From Thalassobacterium maritimum (GTDB taxonomy: Bacteria; Verrucomicrobiota; Verrucomicrobiia; Opitutales; Coraliomargaritaceae): a DNA stretch of 64,000 nucleotides. Below are positions 34,882 to 43,958 of this stretch, one piece after another (positions within the stretch are counted from its first letter, which is position 1; each line of letters begins with the position of its first letter). The notes beneath the pieces are model-generated. The model was not told where the DNA came from, searched no databases, and saw nothing but the letters and a program-made list of their open reading frames with translations. The position numbers and the translations under genes are program-made. The stretch is taken from assembly GCF_031127805.1 (NCBI RefSeq), contig NZ_JARXHW010000025.1, positions 1 to 64,000 of the forward strand. The letters are read 5' to 3'.

Positions 34882-34898
34882 CATGTCATTGTGACATG
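34882..34898. promoter_or_regulatory. Perfect dyad upstream of the CNNM gene
   Basis: CATGTCA-TTG-TGACATG is a perfect 7-bp inverted repeat, lying about 20 bases upstream of the start codon (34861) on the minus strand. It could be an operator or a 5' leader hairpin. An AAGAGG Shine-Dalgarno-like stretch lies between it and the start. Confidence 0.45.
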
Positions 34899-35014
34899 TG
34901 TTTAGCTTACAAGCGCACAAATGACTAGCCTTGATGGCGCTCTAGCACCGAGTTTCAAGTATTAATTCGTAGAATCTACTGTGTTACATTCTTAAAAGAA
35001 GCCCTGCTAAAGTC

Positions 35015-35042
35015 TTGACCGCGTTTTAGGCTAGGCGATACT
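35015..35042 (+). promoter_or_regulatory. Candidate promoter for the PEGA lipoprotein gene
   Basis: A TTGACC -35 box at 35015-35020 is followed after 16 bases by GATACT at 35037-35042 as a -10 box. The start codon is at 35078. Five of six and four of six bases match the sigma-70 consensus. Confidence 0.45.
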
Positions 35043-35077
35043 GGCGATATCCACTTAACATTATTTCAATTTTTGGC

Positions 35078-35590
35078 ATGAAAGTTACCCCATTTTTCAC
35101 CTCAGTTTCTATTGCTCTATCTTCGCTTGTTTTTGCGGGTTGTGCTTCTTTTGAGCGCGGCGTTCCACAAGAGGTTGTCATCTTATCTTTTCCTTCGGAG
35201 TCGAGTGTCTACATCAATGGCGATGCTGCTGGTATCACTCCTATGGAGATTGCTTTGCCGCGTAAAATGACGCATGAAATTCGCTTGGAGAAGGCCGGCT
35301 ATAATGCTGCGGTTAAATATTTCACCCCAGTTCCCAACGAAAAAGCTGAAAACTTCATTCGCTTTGGCTTGCAAGAGGATTTAGGCTATTACGTCGATCT
35401 GGAACCCGGCACGATGAAGGCAGAATTGAAGAGTGGCTTAGTGCCTGGGTCGACTGGGGGAGATCCTTTTGCGCGTTTAGCTCAACGAGCCTTGGCGGCA
35501 GATGCTCAGCTGGAGGCGGGGGAAATTACACCGCTGGAGCACAAATATATTATTGAGCAAATCTTGGAGTTCTTCGAGTCGCGTAGCTAA
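35078..35590 (+). CDS. PEGA-domain lipoprotein
   Basis: A 170-aa lipoprotein with signal and lipobox FAGC, acylated Cys near 22. A PEGA domain follows: VVILSFPSESSVYINGDAAGITPMEIALPRKMTHEIRLEKAGYN. The C-terminal third is mixed and ends in a helix. PEGA domains are surface-associated beta-folds and are frequent in Verrucomicrobiota. Function is unknown. It is a single gene with its own likely promoter at 35015-35042. Confidence 0.82.
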   Translation: MKVTPFFTSVSIALSSLVFAGCASFERGVPQEVVILSFPSESSVYINGDAAGITPMEIALPRKMTHEIRLEKAGYNAAVKYFTPVPNEKAENFIRFGLQEDLGYYVDLEPGTMKAELKSGLVPGSTGGDPFARLAQRALAADAQLEAGEITPLEHKYIIEQILEFFESRS

Positions 35591-35678
35591 GCTTGTAACT
35601 TCGCGAAGTCGGGAAGCTTCCTGTTCAAAGTTGTTTTTCTGACTCGCTTTTCAGTTTGGTCGCATTTTCATAGACTGT

Positions 35679-36059
35679 ATGAGTCAAGTTCTCGAAGCCC
35701 TTCTATATACTAAAGACCACGAGTGGATCCAAGTCCACGCTGACGGCACTGCTACAGTCGGTATTACCGATTACGCGCAAGAGAGCCTTGGCGATATTAC
35801 TTTTGTTGAATTTCCTGCAGTCGGGGATTCCTTTAACGTTGGCGAGACCTTTGGCGTCGTCGAATCGGTTAAGGCCGCTTCAGATCTGTTCATGCCAGTG
35901 GATGCTGAGGTGATTGAGATTAACGAAGAGGTGGATTCCGAGCCAGAGTTGCTCAATAGCGATCCGTATCAAAAAGGCTGGCTCTTGAAGATTCGTTTGA
36001 ATGACGCTTCTCAAACTCAGACCTTACTTAAGGCGGATGCGTATTCCGAGCTGGTTTAA
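35679..36059 (+). CDS. gcvH: Glycine cleavage system H protein
   Basis: A 126-aa lipoyl carrier of the glycine cleavage complex that shuttles the aminomethyl group. It shows EALLYTKDHEWIQVHADGTATVGITDYAQ, and the lipoylated Lys65 lies in GVVESVKAASDL. The tail has SDPYQKGWLLKI. Length is normal. gcvT and gcvP are not in the window. The short gap (71 bases) to speA suggests possible co-transcription. Confidence 0.96.
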   Translation: MSQVLEALLYTKDHEWIQVHADGTATVGITDYAQESLGDITFVEFPAVGDSFNVGETFGVVESVKAASDLFMPVDAEVIEINEEVDSEPELLNSDPYQKGWLLKIRLNDASQTQTLLKADAYSELV

Positions 36060-36130
36060 GGCACGCTTCGTTGGCGATTTGCGTCCATATTCCGGGCGCA
36101 AGCTATCCTTTGAGATGGCTTAAAAAAACT

Positions 36131-38059
36131 ATGACAGCTTCGTATCAAGACAAACCGTCGACATGGACGGTTGAAGACTCTGAAAATTATTACGGTCTCA
36201 AGCGTTGGGGCGGCGGGCACTTTTCGATCGACGAGGGCGGCTATATGCAGGTGCACCCTTTGTGCGATCCGCGCAGTATTCGCATTCACGACATTGTGAA
36301 GGAGGCCGCGCAGAAGGGGCTGAAACCACCGCTTACGGTGCGCATTCAGGATCTCCTGCACACGCGCGTTATTCAGCTCAACGAGCTCTTTCGCGATGCG
36401 ATTAAGGACGAGCAATACCAGGGGCGCTATCGCGGCGTCTTTCCGATCAAGGTTAATCAACTGCGCGAGGTCGTCGAAGAGATCCAAGATGCGGGCAAGC
36501 CTTTTAATTATGGGCTCGAGTGTGGCAGTAAACCGGAGTTGATGATCGCACTTGCGATGCATAAGGACCCGAAGTCTTTGATCATTTGCAACGGTTACAA
36601 GGACGACGAGTTTATCCGCCTCGCGCTGCAAGGTCTGCGTTTGGGCAAAGAGATTTATCTCGTGGTCGAGCAGTTGAGCGAAGTTGCACGTATTATTCAG
36701 ATTTCGAAGAAGCTGGGAGTGACGCCTCGGATTGGTTTCCGTATTAAGCTTTCCACGGTAGGCGAGGGGAAGTGGGCCAGTTCCTCGGGAGAGGATGCCA
36801 AGTTCGGGCTCACGAGTCCCGAGATTATTGATGGCGCTCGGCGTCTCAAGCGTGCTGGGCTGACGGAGAGTTTGCGCCTGATTCATTTCCATATCGGCTC
36901 GCAGGTGCCCAATATTCAGACCATTAAGAAAGCCACTGTCGAAGCGGCGCGTTTTTATTGTGAGCTGAAGAAGATGGGCTTCCCCATGGAGTTAATGGAT
37001 GTCGGGGGCGGCCTCGGGATCGACTATGACGGCTCTCGTAGTAATTACGAAAGCTCGATGAATTACACCATGCGGGAGTATGCACGTGATGTCGTGTATA
37101 ATATTAAGTCCGTCTGTCAGGATGCAGAGATTGATGTGCCCGATATTGTGACCGAGAGTGGACGTGCCATCGTCGCACCGCACTCGATCTTGATTACTGA
37201 AGTCTGCGATCGTATTTCTAAAACTGCAGTGCCTCCTAAACCCGCTGCAAAACGTAAAAAAGTGAATCCTGTATTGTTGGATTTGCAGGCAAACTTGGAG
37301 AACAAGCATGGTTCGACGCCATTGGAGCGTTATCATGATGCACTGCAGAAAAAGGAAGAGGCGAATCATCTATTCAGTCTCGGCTATTTAGATCTAGCAG
37401 AGCGGGCACAGGCGGACTCTACTTACTGGGCAATTTGCCAAGAACTCTGTCAGCAAGCGAAGCATAGTCGCTACACTCCCGAAGAATTAGAGAGCTTGCC
37501 GCAAATGATGGCGGAGCAATACGTTTGTAACTTTTCTGTCTTTCAATCGCTGATTGATCATTGGGCCTGTAAACAGCTCTTTCCTGTCGCGCCCTTGCAC
37601 CGCTTGAACGAGTCTCCCGATGTGGATGCCACCTTAGTGGATATCACCTGTGATAGTGAGGGTAAAATGTCCTCTTTTACCGACGTTGAAGACATACGCC
37701 ACACCTTGCGCTTGCATGAGCTCAAGCCCAAGGAACCCTACTACCTCGGTGTTTTCCTTGTCGGCGCATATCAAGATATAATGGGTGATTTGCACAATCT
37801 TTTCGGTCGTGTGAACGAAGTGCACGTTTTCTTGGAAGATGATGAGGAAGATGGTTTCTATATCGAAGACAGTATTAAGGGCTTTACTGTCAATGATGTG
37901 ATTGGTTTTACGCAATACGATGGTCACATCCTTACGCGTTTGATGAAGAAGCAGATCGATCGCGCAACTAAAGCCGATGAGATCAAACCACGCGAGGGCA
38001 CGCGCATGCTCGATGAGTATGCGGAGCTATTGCGTGGGCACACCTATTTGGCGACCTAG
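36131..38059 (+). CDS. speA: Biosynthetic arginine decarboxylase
   Basis: A 642-aa PLP enzyme that converts arginine to agmatine for polyamine synthesis. The start is the ATG giving MTASYQDKPSTWTVEDSENYYGLKRWGGGHFSI; the frame reaches 60 bases upstream without a better start. The PLP Lys is in the segment FPIKVNQLREVVEEI. Further SpeA motifs are GYKDDEFIRLAL, LIHFHIGSQVPNIQTIK, MDVGGGLGIDYDGSRS, and the late CDSEGKMSSFTDVEDIRHTL. Length and architecture match the family well. Confidence 0.95.
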   Translation: MTASYQDKPSTWTVEDSENYYGLKRWGGGHFSIDEGGYMQVHPLCDPRSIRIHDIVKEAAQKGLKPPLTVRIQDLLHTRVIQLNELFRDAIKDEQYQGRYRGVFPIKVNQLREVVEEIQDAGKPFNYGLECGSKPELMIALAMHKDPKSLIICNGYKDDEFIRLALQGLRLGKEIYLVVEQLSEVARIIQISKKLGVTPRIGFRIKLSTVGEGKWASSSGEDAKFGLTSPEIIDGARRLKRAGLTESLRLIHFHIGSQVPNIQTIKKATVEAARFYCELKKMGFPMELMDVGGGLGIDYDGSRSNYESSMNYTMREYARDVVYNIKSVCQDAEIDVPDIVTESGRAIVAPHSILITEVCDRISKTAVPPKPAAKRKKVNPVLLDLQANLENKHGSTPLERYHDALQKKEEANHLFSLGYLDLAERAQADSTYWAICQELCQQAKHSRYTPEELESLPQMMAEQYVCNFSVFQSLIDHWACKQLFPVAPLHRLNESPDVDATLVDITCDSEGKMSSFTDVEDIRHTLRLHELKPKEPYYLGVFLVGAYQDIMGDLHNLFGRVNEVHVFLEDDEEDGFYIEDSIKGFTVNDVIGFTQYDGHILTRLMKKQIDRATKADEIKPREGTRMLDEYAELLRGHTYLAT

Positions 38060-38074
38060 GCTTTTAGTCACTGC

Positions 38075-39529
38075 ATGCAGCAACCACCACAACTGATTGA
38101 TTGGCCATCCTGTGCGCTCGCGATCCAACGGCGCTTTGGTGAAACCGCGATTGAGCCCTCAGTGCTGGCGCATTTGCAAGCGGCCAGTCGTGTTCTGGTG
38201 GCCTGTTCTGGGGGGGCGGACTCTGTATTTATGCTTTGCATACTAGTCGCCCAGGCTCAGACGCTCGGGCTCGAGATCCATGTGGCGCATTACAACCATC
38301 GCTGGCGTGCGGAAGATTCGGATGCGGATGCGGCGTTCGTTGAGTCTCTGGCGGATGCGTTCGAGCTTCCGTTTCATAGTGATATTCGCCCCGATTATGA
38401 GGCCGCCTTTACTGAAACCACCGCGCGGGCTTTGCGTTTAGAATTTTTGCGTAAAGTGGCTAAAGAACAGAGCTGCCGCTATATTGCATTTGGACACCAA
38501 TTAGATGATATACTTGAAACGCAACTACAGCGCATTGTGCGTGGTTGCGCTTCAGATGGTCTGGCGGCACCACGTCCAGTCAGTGTTTTTACGGGTCATC
38601 CTACCCACTTGCGCCCTTTGTTACATCTGCGGGCGGTGGATGTGAGGATGGCGCTTAATGTTAGCTCTGCGGTTTGGCGTGAAGATAGTTCCAACGCAGA
38701 TGTGAGCATTGCTCGTAATGCGCTGCGACAAGAGATCATTCCTGACTTAGCGCAAGCCCTCGGGCGTGATCCCGCCACGGGCGCAGCCCGTACGCGACGC
38801 TTGTTAGAAGAAGATGCCGCTGCGCTAGATCAATTGGCGCGTGAATATTTGCCTCAGGCCTATGCACATGCCGACAGCTTGGACCGGTTTGCATTGCGCG
38901 CCGTGCCTACTGCGCTCTTGCGCCGTGCATTGGCTGAATGGCTGAATGGACACGGACTCATTCGCTCGGTGGGGGCCCCCGCGATGGATATTTTGATTGA
39001 GACGCTGTGTAGTCATCGCGAGCGTTACCGCATGAGTGCAGGTTCGCATTATCTCGTTTTAGATTCGCAGACGCTGCGGTGGGAGCATGAGGACGCTACG
39101 GCTCAGTTAGATGCTCTGCGACCCACGGTTTTGGGCTTGGGAGAAGCTGCATTTTTGTCTACAGGCGCATTGATTGAGGCCGAGGTGATCGACTTAAGTC
39201 CCGCTCTGCGGCAAAAAATAGAGGCCGGAGACATCGATCCTCGCACCGAGGCCATGTTGCGTTACGATGGAGAACTTGCCTTTCAGATTCGCTCTTGGCA
39301 ACCTGGCGACCGCTTTTATCCACTCGGTGCGCCCGGTGGTAAGAAGCTTAAGAGCTGCTTTATCGACCGCCGGATTCCGCACTTGGAACGAAAAACGCTC
39401 CCCCTTGTCCTTAACGCCTCACAAGAGATCATCTGGGTGCCTGGATTCCCCCCCGCTGAGAGCCACAAAATTTGCCCTACAACGAAGAAGGCTCTTAGGT
39501 TGACTTACCAAATTAGAAAACCACTTTGA
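38075..39529 (+). CDS. tilS: tRNA(Ile)-lysidine synthase
   Basis: A 484-aa enzyme that adds lysine to C34 of tRNA-Ile(CAU). The ATP PP-loop SGGADS lies at residues 45-50 (VLVACSGGADSVFML), followed by EIHVAHYNHRWRAEDSDADAAFV and GHQLDDILETQLQRIVRG. The C-terminal TilS domains are present (RSWQPGDRFYPLGAPGGKKLKSCFIDRRIP). It starts 15 bases after speA and ends 7 bases before ftsH. The tilS-ftsH order is a common bacterial pairing. Confidence 0.95.
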   Translation: MQQPPQLIDWPSCALAIQRRFGETAIEPSVLAHLQAASRVLVACSGGADSVFMLCILVAQAQTLGLEIHVAHYNHRWRAEDSDADAAFVESLADAFELPFHSDIRPDYEAAFTETTARALRLEFLRKVAKEQSCRYIAFGHQLDDILETQLQRIVRGCASDGLAAPRPVSVFTGHPTHLRPLLHLRAVDVRMALNVSSAVWREDSSNADVSIARNALRQEIIPDLAQALGRDPATGAARTRRLLEEDAAALDQLAREYLPQAYAHADSLDRFALRAVPTALLRRALAEWLNGHGLIRSVGAPAMDILIETLCSHRERYRMSAGSHYLVLDSQTLRWEHEDATAQLDALRPTVLGLGEAAFLSTGALIEAEVIDLSPALRQKIEAGDIDPRTEAMLRYDGELAFQIRSWQPGDRFYPLGAPGGKKLKSCFIDRRIPHLERKTLPLVLNASQEIIWVPGFPPAESHKICPTTKKALRLTYQIRKPL

Positions 39530-39536
39530 CCCACAA

Positions 39537-41594
39537 ATGTCATCAGAGAACAATAAGCCAAAAAAGAACGAACCCGGTAATAACGGCTCACCGCAGCGCT
39601 TCCAGCCTAAGGTATTGCTCGTCTACCTGGTCATCGTTGCTGCTATTTTAACGATCTGGTTCGCCAATCCTGGCGCCGGAACCAATGTCAAACAACTCAC
39701 TATCAGCGAGCTGGTGCAAGCTGTTAAGGCGGGACTCATCGCCGAGGGCGATGGCATTATGGAGCCAGAGCCTTCCTATGGGCGCGATGGTTATGTCATC
39801 AGCGGCGAAATGACCAATCCGGCATTGACCACGCCGGTCGAAGGCGTCGAGCCTGCTGAGGATCTACCTGCTAAGCTGCAATTTTCGGCGCGTGGCCGTC
39901 TGACCGAAGACGACTTTCTGTTGGTGCGTGAAGTGCTCACTGAGAAGCGCGCTACAACAGGATTTCAGGATGTGTTGATCAGTTTCCTGCCATTTCTCCT
40001 GATTATTGGGCTCTTGTATTTCCTTTTCGTGCGCCAGCTTAAGAGCGCAGGCAAGGGCGCGATGAGCTTCGGTAAGAGTAAGGCTAAAATGCTCACTCGT
40101 GAGAAGGGCTCCATTAATTTTAAGGATGTGGCTGGCTGTGACGAAGCGAAGGAAGAAGTTTCCGAAGTGGTTGATTTCCTCAAAGACCCTAAGAAGTTTC
40201 AACGCATCGGTGGACGCATTCCAAAGGGTGTGCTGATGGTGGGCCCTCCGGGCACGGGTAAGACGCTCTTGGCCAAGGCTGTTGCCGGCGAGGCGGAAGT
40301 TCCGTTCTTCTCGATCAGTGGTTCTGATTTCGTTGAAATGTTCGTGGGGGTCGGTGCGGCTCGTGTGCGCGACATGTTTGAGCAAGGCCGTAAGAATGCG
40401 CCCTGCATTGTATTTATTGATGAAATCGATGCGGTCGGCCGCCAACGCGGCTCTGGAGTCGGTGGCGGTAACGACGAGCGCGAGCAAACGCTCAATTCGC
40501 TGCTGGTCGAAATGGACGGTTTTGATGGGCACGAAGGTGTGATCATCATCGCTGCGACCAATCGTCCGGATGTTTTGGATAACGCACTCCTGCGTCCTGG
40601 TCGTTTTGACCGTCAAGTCACGATCGACTTACCCGACCTAAATGGCCGCCATGAAATCTTGCTGGTACATGCCAAAAAGATCGCTCTCTCGGAAGAGGTG
40701 AATCTCGAACACGTGGCGCGCAACACTCCCGGCTTTTCGGGGGCTGATTTGGCCAACCTCTTAAACGAAGGTGCGCTCATCGCGGCACGTTATAATAAGA
40801 AGGCAGTCGAGATGAATGACATCGATGAGGCACGTGATAAGATCTCCTTCGGTCGCGAGCGTCGTAAGTTGATGGATGAAGAAGATCGCAAGATCATCGC
40901 TTTCCACGAAGCCGGTCACGCTCTGATTAAAGGCGTGCTGGACGATGGGCATATGCCCGTGCATAAGGTCACTATTATTCCACGTGGTCAGAGCCTCGGT
41001 TCGACTATGTTCATGCCGAAAAAGGATACACTCAACCATTCCAAGCGTCGTTTGATTGATGACATTTGCTGCACCTTGGGTGGCCGTGCGGCCGAAGACA
41101 TCGTGCTCGGCGATATTACCAGTGGCGCCTCGGGAGATATTAGTATGGCGAGTCGCACCGCGCGTCACATGGTCTGTGATTGGGGCATGTCGGAACTCGG
41201 TATGGTGGCCCTCGGCGAGAGCCAAGGTGGCGGTTACCTCGGCCAAGGCGGACCGAGCACTAAGAATTACAGCGAAGAAACCGCTCAGAAAATCGACAAA
41301 ATTGTGCGCGACATGATTCAGGGGCAATACCAGCGTGCGCTCCAGATTCTGAATGATCATCGCAATGCACTTGATGTGATTGCAGAGTCCTTACTCGAAC
41401 ACGAGACGATCGACGGTAAGCACGTATTAGAAATTATCGAATTTGGCGAAATGCGTTCTCCGATCGTGAAACGTATTTTGGTGGCCGAGGAGCCCGATGA
41501 CGACGATGAGTCCGATGGTGAGCCAAAGAAGGTCAACGAAGAAGATAAAGACAAAGGCAGCCTCGCTGGCGATGAAGCGCCCGCACCCGCATAG
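39537..41594 (+). CDS. ftsH: ATP-dependent zinc metalloprotease FtsH
   Basis: A 685-aa membrane-anchored AAA+ protease for membrane-protein quality control. It has two N-terminal membrane helices (about 26-43 and 148-166), the second before the AAA domain. Walker A is GPPGTGKT at 236-243, Walker B lies in CIVFIDEIDAVG, and the arginine-finger region is NRPDVLDNALLRPGRFD. The zinc site is HEAGH at about 457-461. The acidic C-terminal tail ends in GDEAPAPA, and no SD sequence is obvious. Its start at 39537 follows tilS by seven bases. Confidence 0.97.
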   Translation: MSSENNKPKKNEPGNNGSPQRFQPKVLLVYLVIVAAILTIWFANPGAGTNVKQLTISELVQAVKAGLIAEGDGIMEPEPSYGRDGYVISGEMTNPALTTPVEGVEPAEDLPAKLQFSARGRLTEDDFLLVREVLTEKRATTGFQDVLISFLPFLLIIGLLYFLFVRQLKSAGKGAMSFGKSKAKMLTREKGSINFKDVAGCDEAKEEVSEVVDFLKDPKKFQRIGGRIPKGVLMVGPPGTGKTLLAKAVAGEAEVPFFSISGSDFVEMFVGVGAARVRDMFEQGRKNAPCIVFIDEIDAVGRQRGSGVGGGNDEREQTLNSLLVEMDGFDGHEGVIIIAATNRPDVLDNALLRPGRFDRQVTIDLPDLNGRHEILLVHAKKIALSEEVNLEHVARNTPGFSGADLANLLNEGALIAARYNKKAVEMNDIDEARDKISFGRERRKLMDEEDRKIIAFHEAGHALIKGVLDDGHMPVHKVTIIPRGQSLGSTMFMPKKDTLNHSKRRLIDDICCTLGGRAAEDIVLGDITSGASGDISMASRTARHMVCDWGMSELGMVALGESQGGGYLGQGGPSTKNYSEETAQKIDKIVRDMIQGQYQRALQILNDHRNALDVIAESLLEHETIDGKHVLEIIEFGEMRSPIVKRILVAEEPDDDDESDGEPKKVNEEDKDKGSLAGDEAPAPA

Positions 41595-41630
41595 GGCGCG
41601 GTGCTTCCTGCACTCGTTGCAGTCGATCTC

Positions 41631-42554
41631 ATGAACACTGAATTCACCTACAGTTTAGAAGACCTCGGCACGCTCGAGTTCGAGGGCACACCGCTGGCTG
41701 TGATCGGGCATCCGATTCATCACTCAGTCAGTCCTGCCATGCACAATGCGGCGATCGCTAAAATGCGTCTTTCAAACTCGCGTTTCAATGATTGGGCATA
41801 CTACCGCTTCGACATTGCGCCAGAGGATTTTGCCGAGGCTATTCCCTTGTTTTTTAAGCATAACTTCCTCGGGCTGAATCTGACGATCCCGCACAAGGTG
41901 CAGGCGATGGATTTGATCTCCGGCGTTTCTCCGGACGGTGAACGTATGGGCGCGGTCAATACACTGGTTTGGGGGGAGCATGGCTACGATGGCTTTAATA
42001 CCGACGGTTACGGCCTTAAAAACGCTCTTAAGGCCGATCTGGGCGTATCCATTAAAGATTCCACTGTCATTTTACTCGGATCTGGCGGAGCCGCGCGGGC
42101 TGCTGCGGTACAGTGTATTCTCGATGGCTGCAAGAAGCTCTACATCGGTAACCGCAGCGTCGAGCGACTCGATCAATTGATGGAGGTCGTTCAAGCCATG
42201 CCGGGAGGGGAGTGTGCGGAAGCTTTTGCACTCGCTGAGCCACCTATTGATTTGCCCGAGTGCGGTATCTTGGTTAACGCAACATCGCTCGGGCTTAAAG
42301 AGTCGGATCCGGCCCCCTTCAATGTAGCTACACTGCCTGCGGGGTGGGTGGTTTATGATATGATCTATAATCCTGATGCCACACGCTTGCTTCAAGCGGC
42401 GCGGGCCCGCGGCTTGCGCGCTGCCAATGGCCTCTCGATGCTGGTGCATCAAGGTGTGCGCTCGCTGGAAATCTGGTCGCACGCTGAGGTGGATGCCCAT
42501 ACTATGATGCGTGCCGCTTGTCACGCGCTCGACCTACCGCCGCGTATCGATTGA
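41631..42554 (+). CDS. aroE: Shikimate dehydrogenase
   Basis: A 307-aa NADP-dependent enzyme of the shikimate pathway. The start is the ATG giving MNTEFTYSLEDLG; the frame opens ten codons earlier. Substrate-binding motifs are GHPIHHSVSPAMHNAA and NLTIPHK, with Lys as catalytic residue. NTDGYG and the dinucleotide-binding GSGGAARAAA follow. It is 36 bases past ftsH and in the same direction, plausibly one transcript with tilS-ftsH. Confidence 0.94.
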   Translation: MNTEFTYSLEDLGTLEFEGTPLAVIGHPIHHSVSPAMHNAAIAKMRLSNSRFNDWAYYRFDIAPEDFAEAIPLFFKHNFLGLNLTIPHKVQAMDLISGVSPDGERMGAVNTLVWGEHGYDGFNTDGYGLKNALKADLGVSIKDSTVILLGSGGAARAAAVQCILDGCKKLYIGNRSVERLDQLMEVVQAMPGGECAEAFALAEPPIDLPECGILVNATSLGLKESDPAPFNVATLPAGWVVYDMIYNPDATRLLQAARARGLRAANGLSMLVHQGVRSLEIWSHAEVDAHTMMRAACHALDLPPRID

Positions 42555-42590
42555 TCGCCGCCGTTTTAACCTTGTTTACTTGCCCACTGT

Positions 42591-43586
42591 ATGAAGCCCT
42601 ACACCCCTGATTCCACTCGTTACGATTCCATGTCCTATGCACGCTGCGGGCGCAGTGGGCTTAAGCTGCCTCAGATCTCGCTGGGGCTCTGGCATAATTT
42701 TGGAGATGTCGACGATTTCGAAAACGCGCGCGCGATGTTGCGCACGGCCTTCGATCATGGCATCACACACTTCGACCTCGCCAACAACTATGGCCCCGCC
42801 GCTGGTTCCGCCGAGTCGAATTTCGGCAAGATTTTCGCGCAGGACTTTTTCCGCTATCGCGATGAGCTCATCATTTCGACCAAAGCCGGTTATCACATGT
42901 GGAATGGCCCGTACGGCGAGTGGGGCTCGCGCAAGTATATGCTAGCTAGCCTCGACCAAAGCCTAGGCCGTATGGGCATCGACTACGTTGATATTTTCTA
43001 TAGTCATCGCTACGATCCCGATACTCCCTTGGAAGAAACGATGGGAGCGCTCGACACGGCTGTGCGTTCGGGGCGCGCGCTCTACGCGGGGATCTCCTCC
43101 TATTCCGCAGAGCAAACCCGTGAGGCCGCTCGTATTTTGCGCGAGCTAGGCACGCCCTGCATCATTCACCAGCCCAGTTACAATCTTTTCGATCGTTGGA
43201 TTGAGGACGGCCTGACGGACGCATTGCGTGAAGAGGGCATTGGTTCAATCGTTTTTTGTCCTCTGGCTCAAGGGCAACTCACTGATAAATACTTGAATGT
43301 GGTGCCCGCCGATTCACGGGCAGCTGATGAGCACTCTCCGTTTTTAAATGCGGAGCGTGTGCAAAAGAATTTATCAAAGATCAAAGCTCTGCATGCGCTG
43401 GCCCAGGAACGTGGCCAAAGTCTCGCTCAAATGGCGCTCGCTTGGGTGCTACGTGATTCTGTGGTCACCTCGGCGCTGATTGGGGCCAGCCGTCCCCAAC
43501 AGATCTTGGATAATGTTGCTGCCCTGGATGCGGCGCCCTTTACGGCGGACGAACTTGAGGCCATCGATCGAGCCTGCGCGCTCTAA
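42591..43586 (+). CDS. Aldo/keto reductase (YghZ/L-glyceraldehyde-3-phosphate reductase-like)
   Basis: A 331-aa NADPH-dependent reductase with the AKR catalytic set: LANNYGPAAGSAE (Tyr), IISTKAGYHMW (Lys) and VDIFYSHRYDPDTP (His). It has WVLRDSVVTSALIGASRPQQI at the cofactor end. The pattern NYGPAAGSAE with SKAG-type Lys region is the YghZ/AKR14 type, known from methylglyoxal and glyceraldehyde-phosphate reduction. It follows aroE by 36 bases and may share its transcript. The exact substrate is not set by sequence. Confidence 0.9.
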   Translation: MKPYTPDSTRYDSMSYARCGRSGLKLPQISLGLWHNFGDVDDFENARAMLRTAFDHGITHFDLANNYGPAAGSAESNFGKIFAQDFFRYRDELIISTKAGYHMWNGPYGEWGSRKYMLASLDQSLGRMGIDYVDIFYSHRYDPDTPLEETMGALDTAVRSGRALYAGISSYSAEQTREAARILRELGTPCIIHQPSYNLFDRWIEDGLTDALREEGIGSIVFCPLAQGQLTDKYLNVVPADSRAADEHSPFLNAERVQKNLSKIKALHALAQERGQSLAQMALAWVLRDSVVTSALIGASRPQQILDNVAALDAAPFTADELEAIDRACAL

Positions 43587-43795
43587 GATAACCCAATAGG
43601 CGCATTTTTATACAGTTGCTAGTCAGCTTACTTTTTCAGTTTGGCAGGCTGGAGACTCTGTTGGGCTGAGTCGCCGTTCGTATTTGTGATATTACGGACC
43701 TTAATTGCCTGAGTGTTTGCACGTCTTTAGCTGGCCTCTAGCTCAATGTTTATCAGGGCTTGACGCGAATGTAGACTGCCTTTTGTGCATGCTTT

Positions 43796-43822
43796 ATTCA
43801 TGTTTCGTATGTAAGCATGAAT
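43796..43822. promoter_or_regulatory. ATTCATG/CATGAAT dyad upstream of the nitrate transporter
   Basis: ATTCATG at 43796-43802 is the reverse complement of CATGAAT at 43816-43822, with 13 bases between. It lies about 60 bases upstream of the sigma-54-like motif. A similar dyad (ATGAAT-CAA-ATTCAT, 47186-47200) lies upstream of the nitrite reductase gene. A binding site for an NtrC-type or similar activator is a reasonable guess. Confidence 0.4.
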
Positions 43823-43880
43823 CTAACTCATGGACTGGATGAGTCGAATGCGTGGGCAATTTAGCTGTGTATAGGCTCTG

Positions 43881-43897
43881 TTGGCATGGGGTGCGCT
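43881..43897 (+). promoter_or_regulatory. Candidate sigma-54 (-24/-12) promoter
   Basis: TTGGCATGGGGTGCGCT has GG and GC dinucleotides spaced by ten bases, as in sigma-54 promoters. The -12 element (GCGC) is imperfect. The start codon of the transporter is 61 bases beyond. The same motif, with a different middle four bases, is found at 47249-47265. Confidence 0.4.
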
Positions 43898-43958
43898 AAC
43901 TCCTTTGGCGGGTTTTAAAATGACCTATCTTCGCAAGCTAACCTAAATTGAAAAAACC

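Larger units (their letters stand above)
43587..43958. promoter_or_regulatory. Intergenic region upstream of the nitrate cluster
   Basis: This 372-bp gap holds no gene. It contains a dyad (43796-43822) and a sigma-54-like motif (43881-43897) listed separately. Both recur in related form before the nitrite reductase gene. Confidence 0.6.

Noticed and set aside
43587..43958. Classical sigma-70 promoter TTGACG at 43760
   Set aside because: No acceptable -10 box lies 16-18 bases downstream. The sigma-54-like motif nearer the gene is a better candidate.
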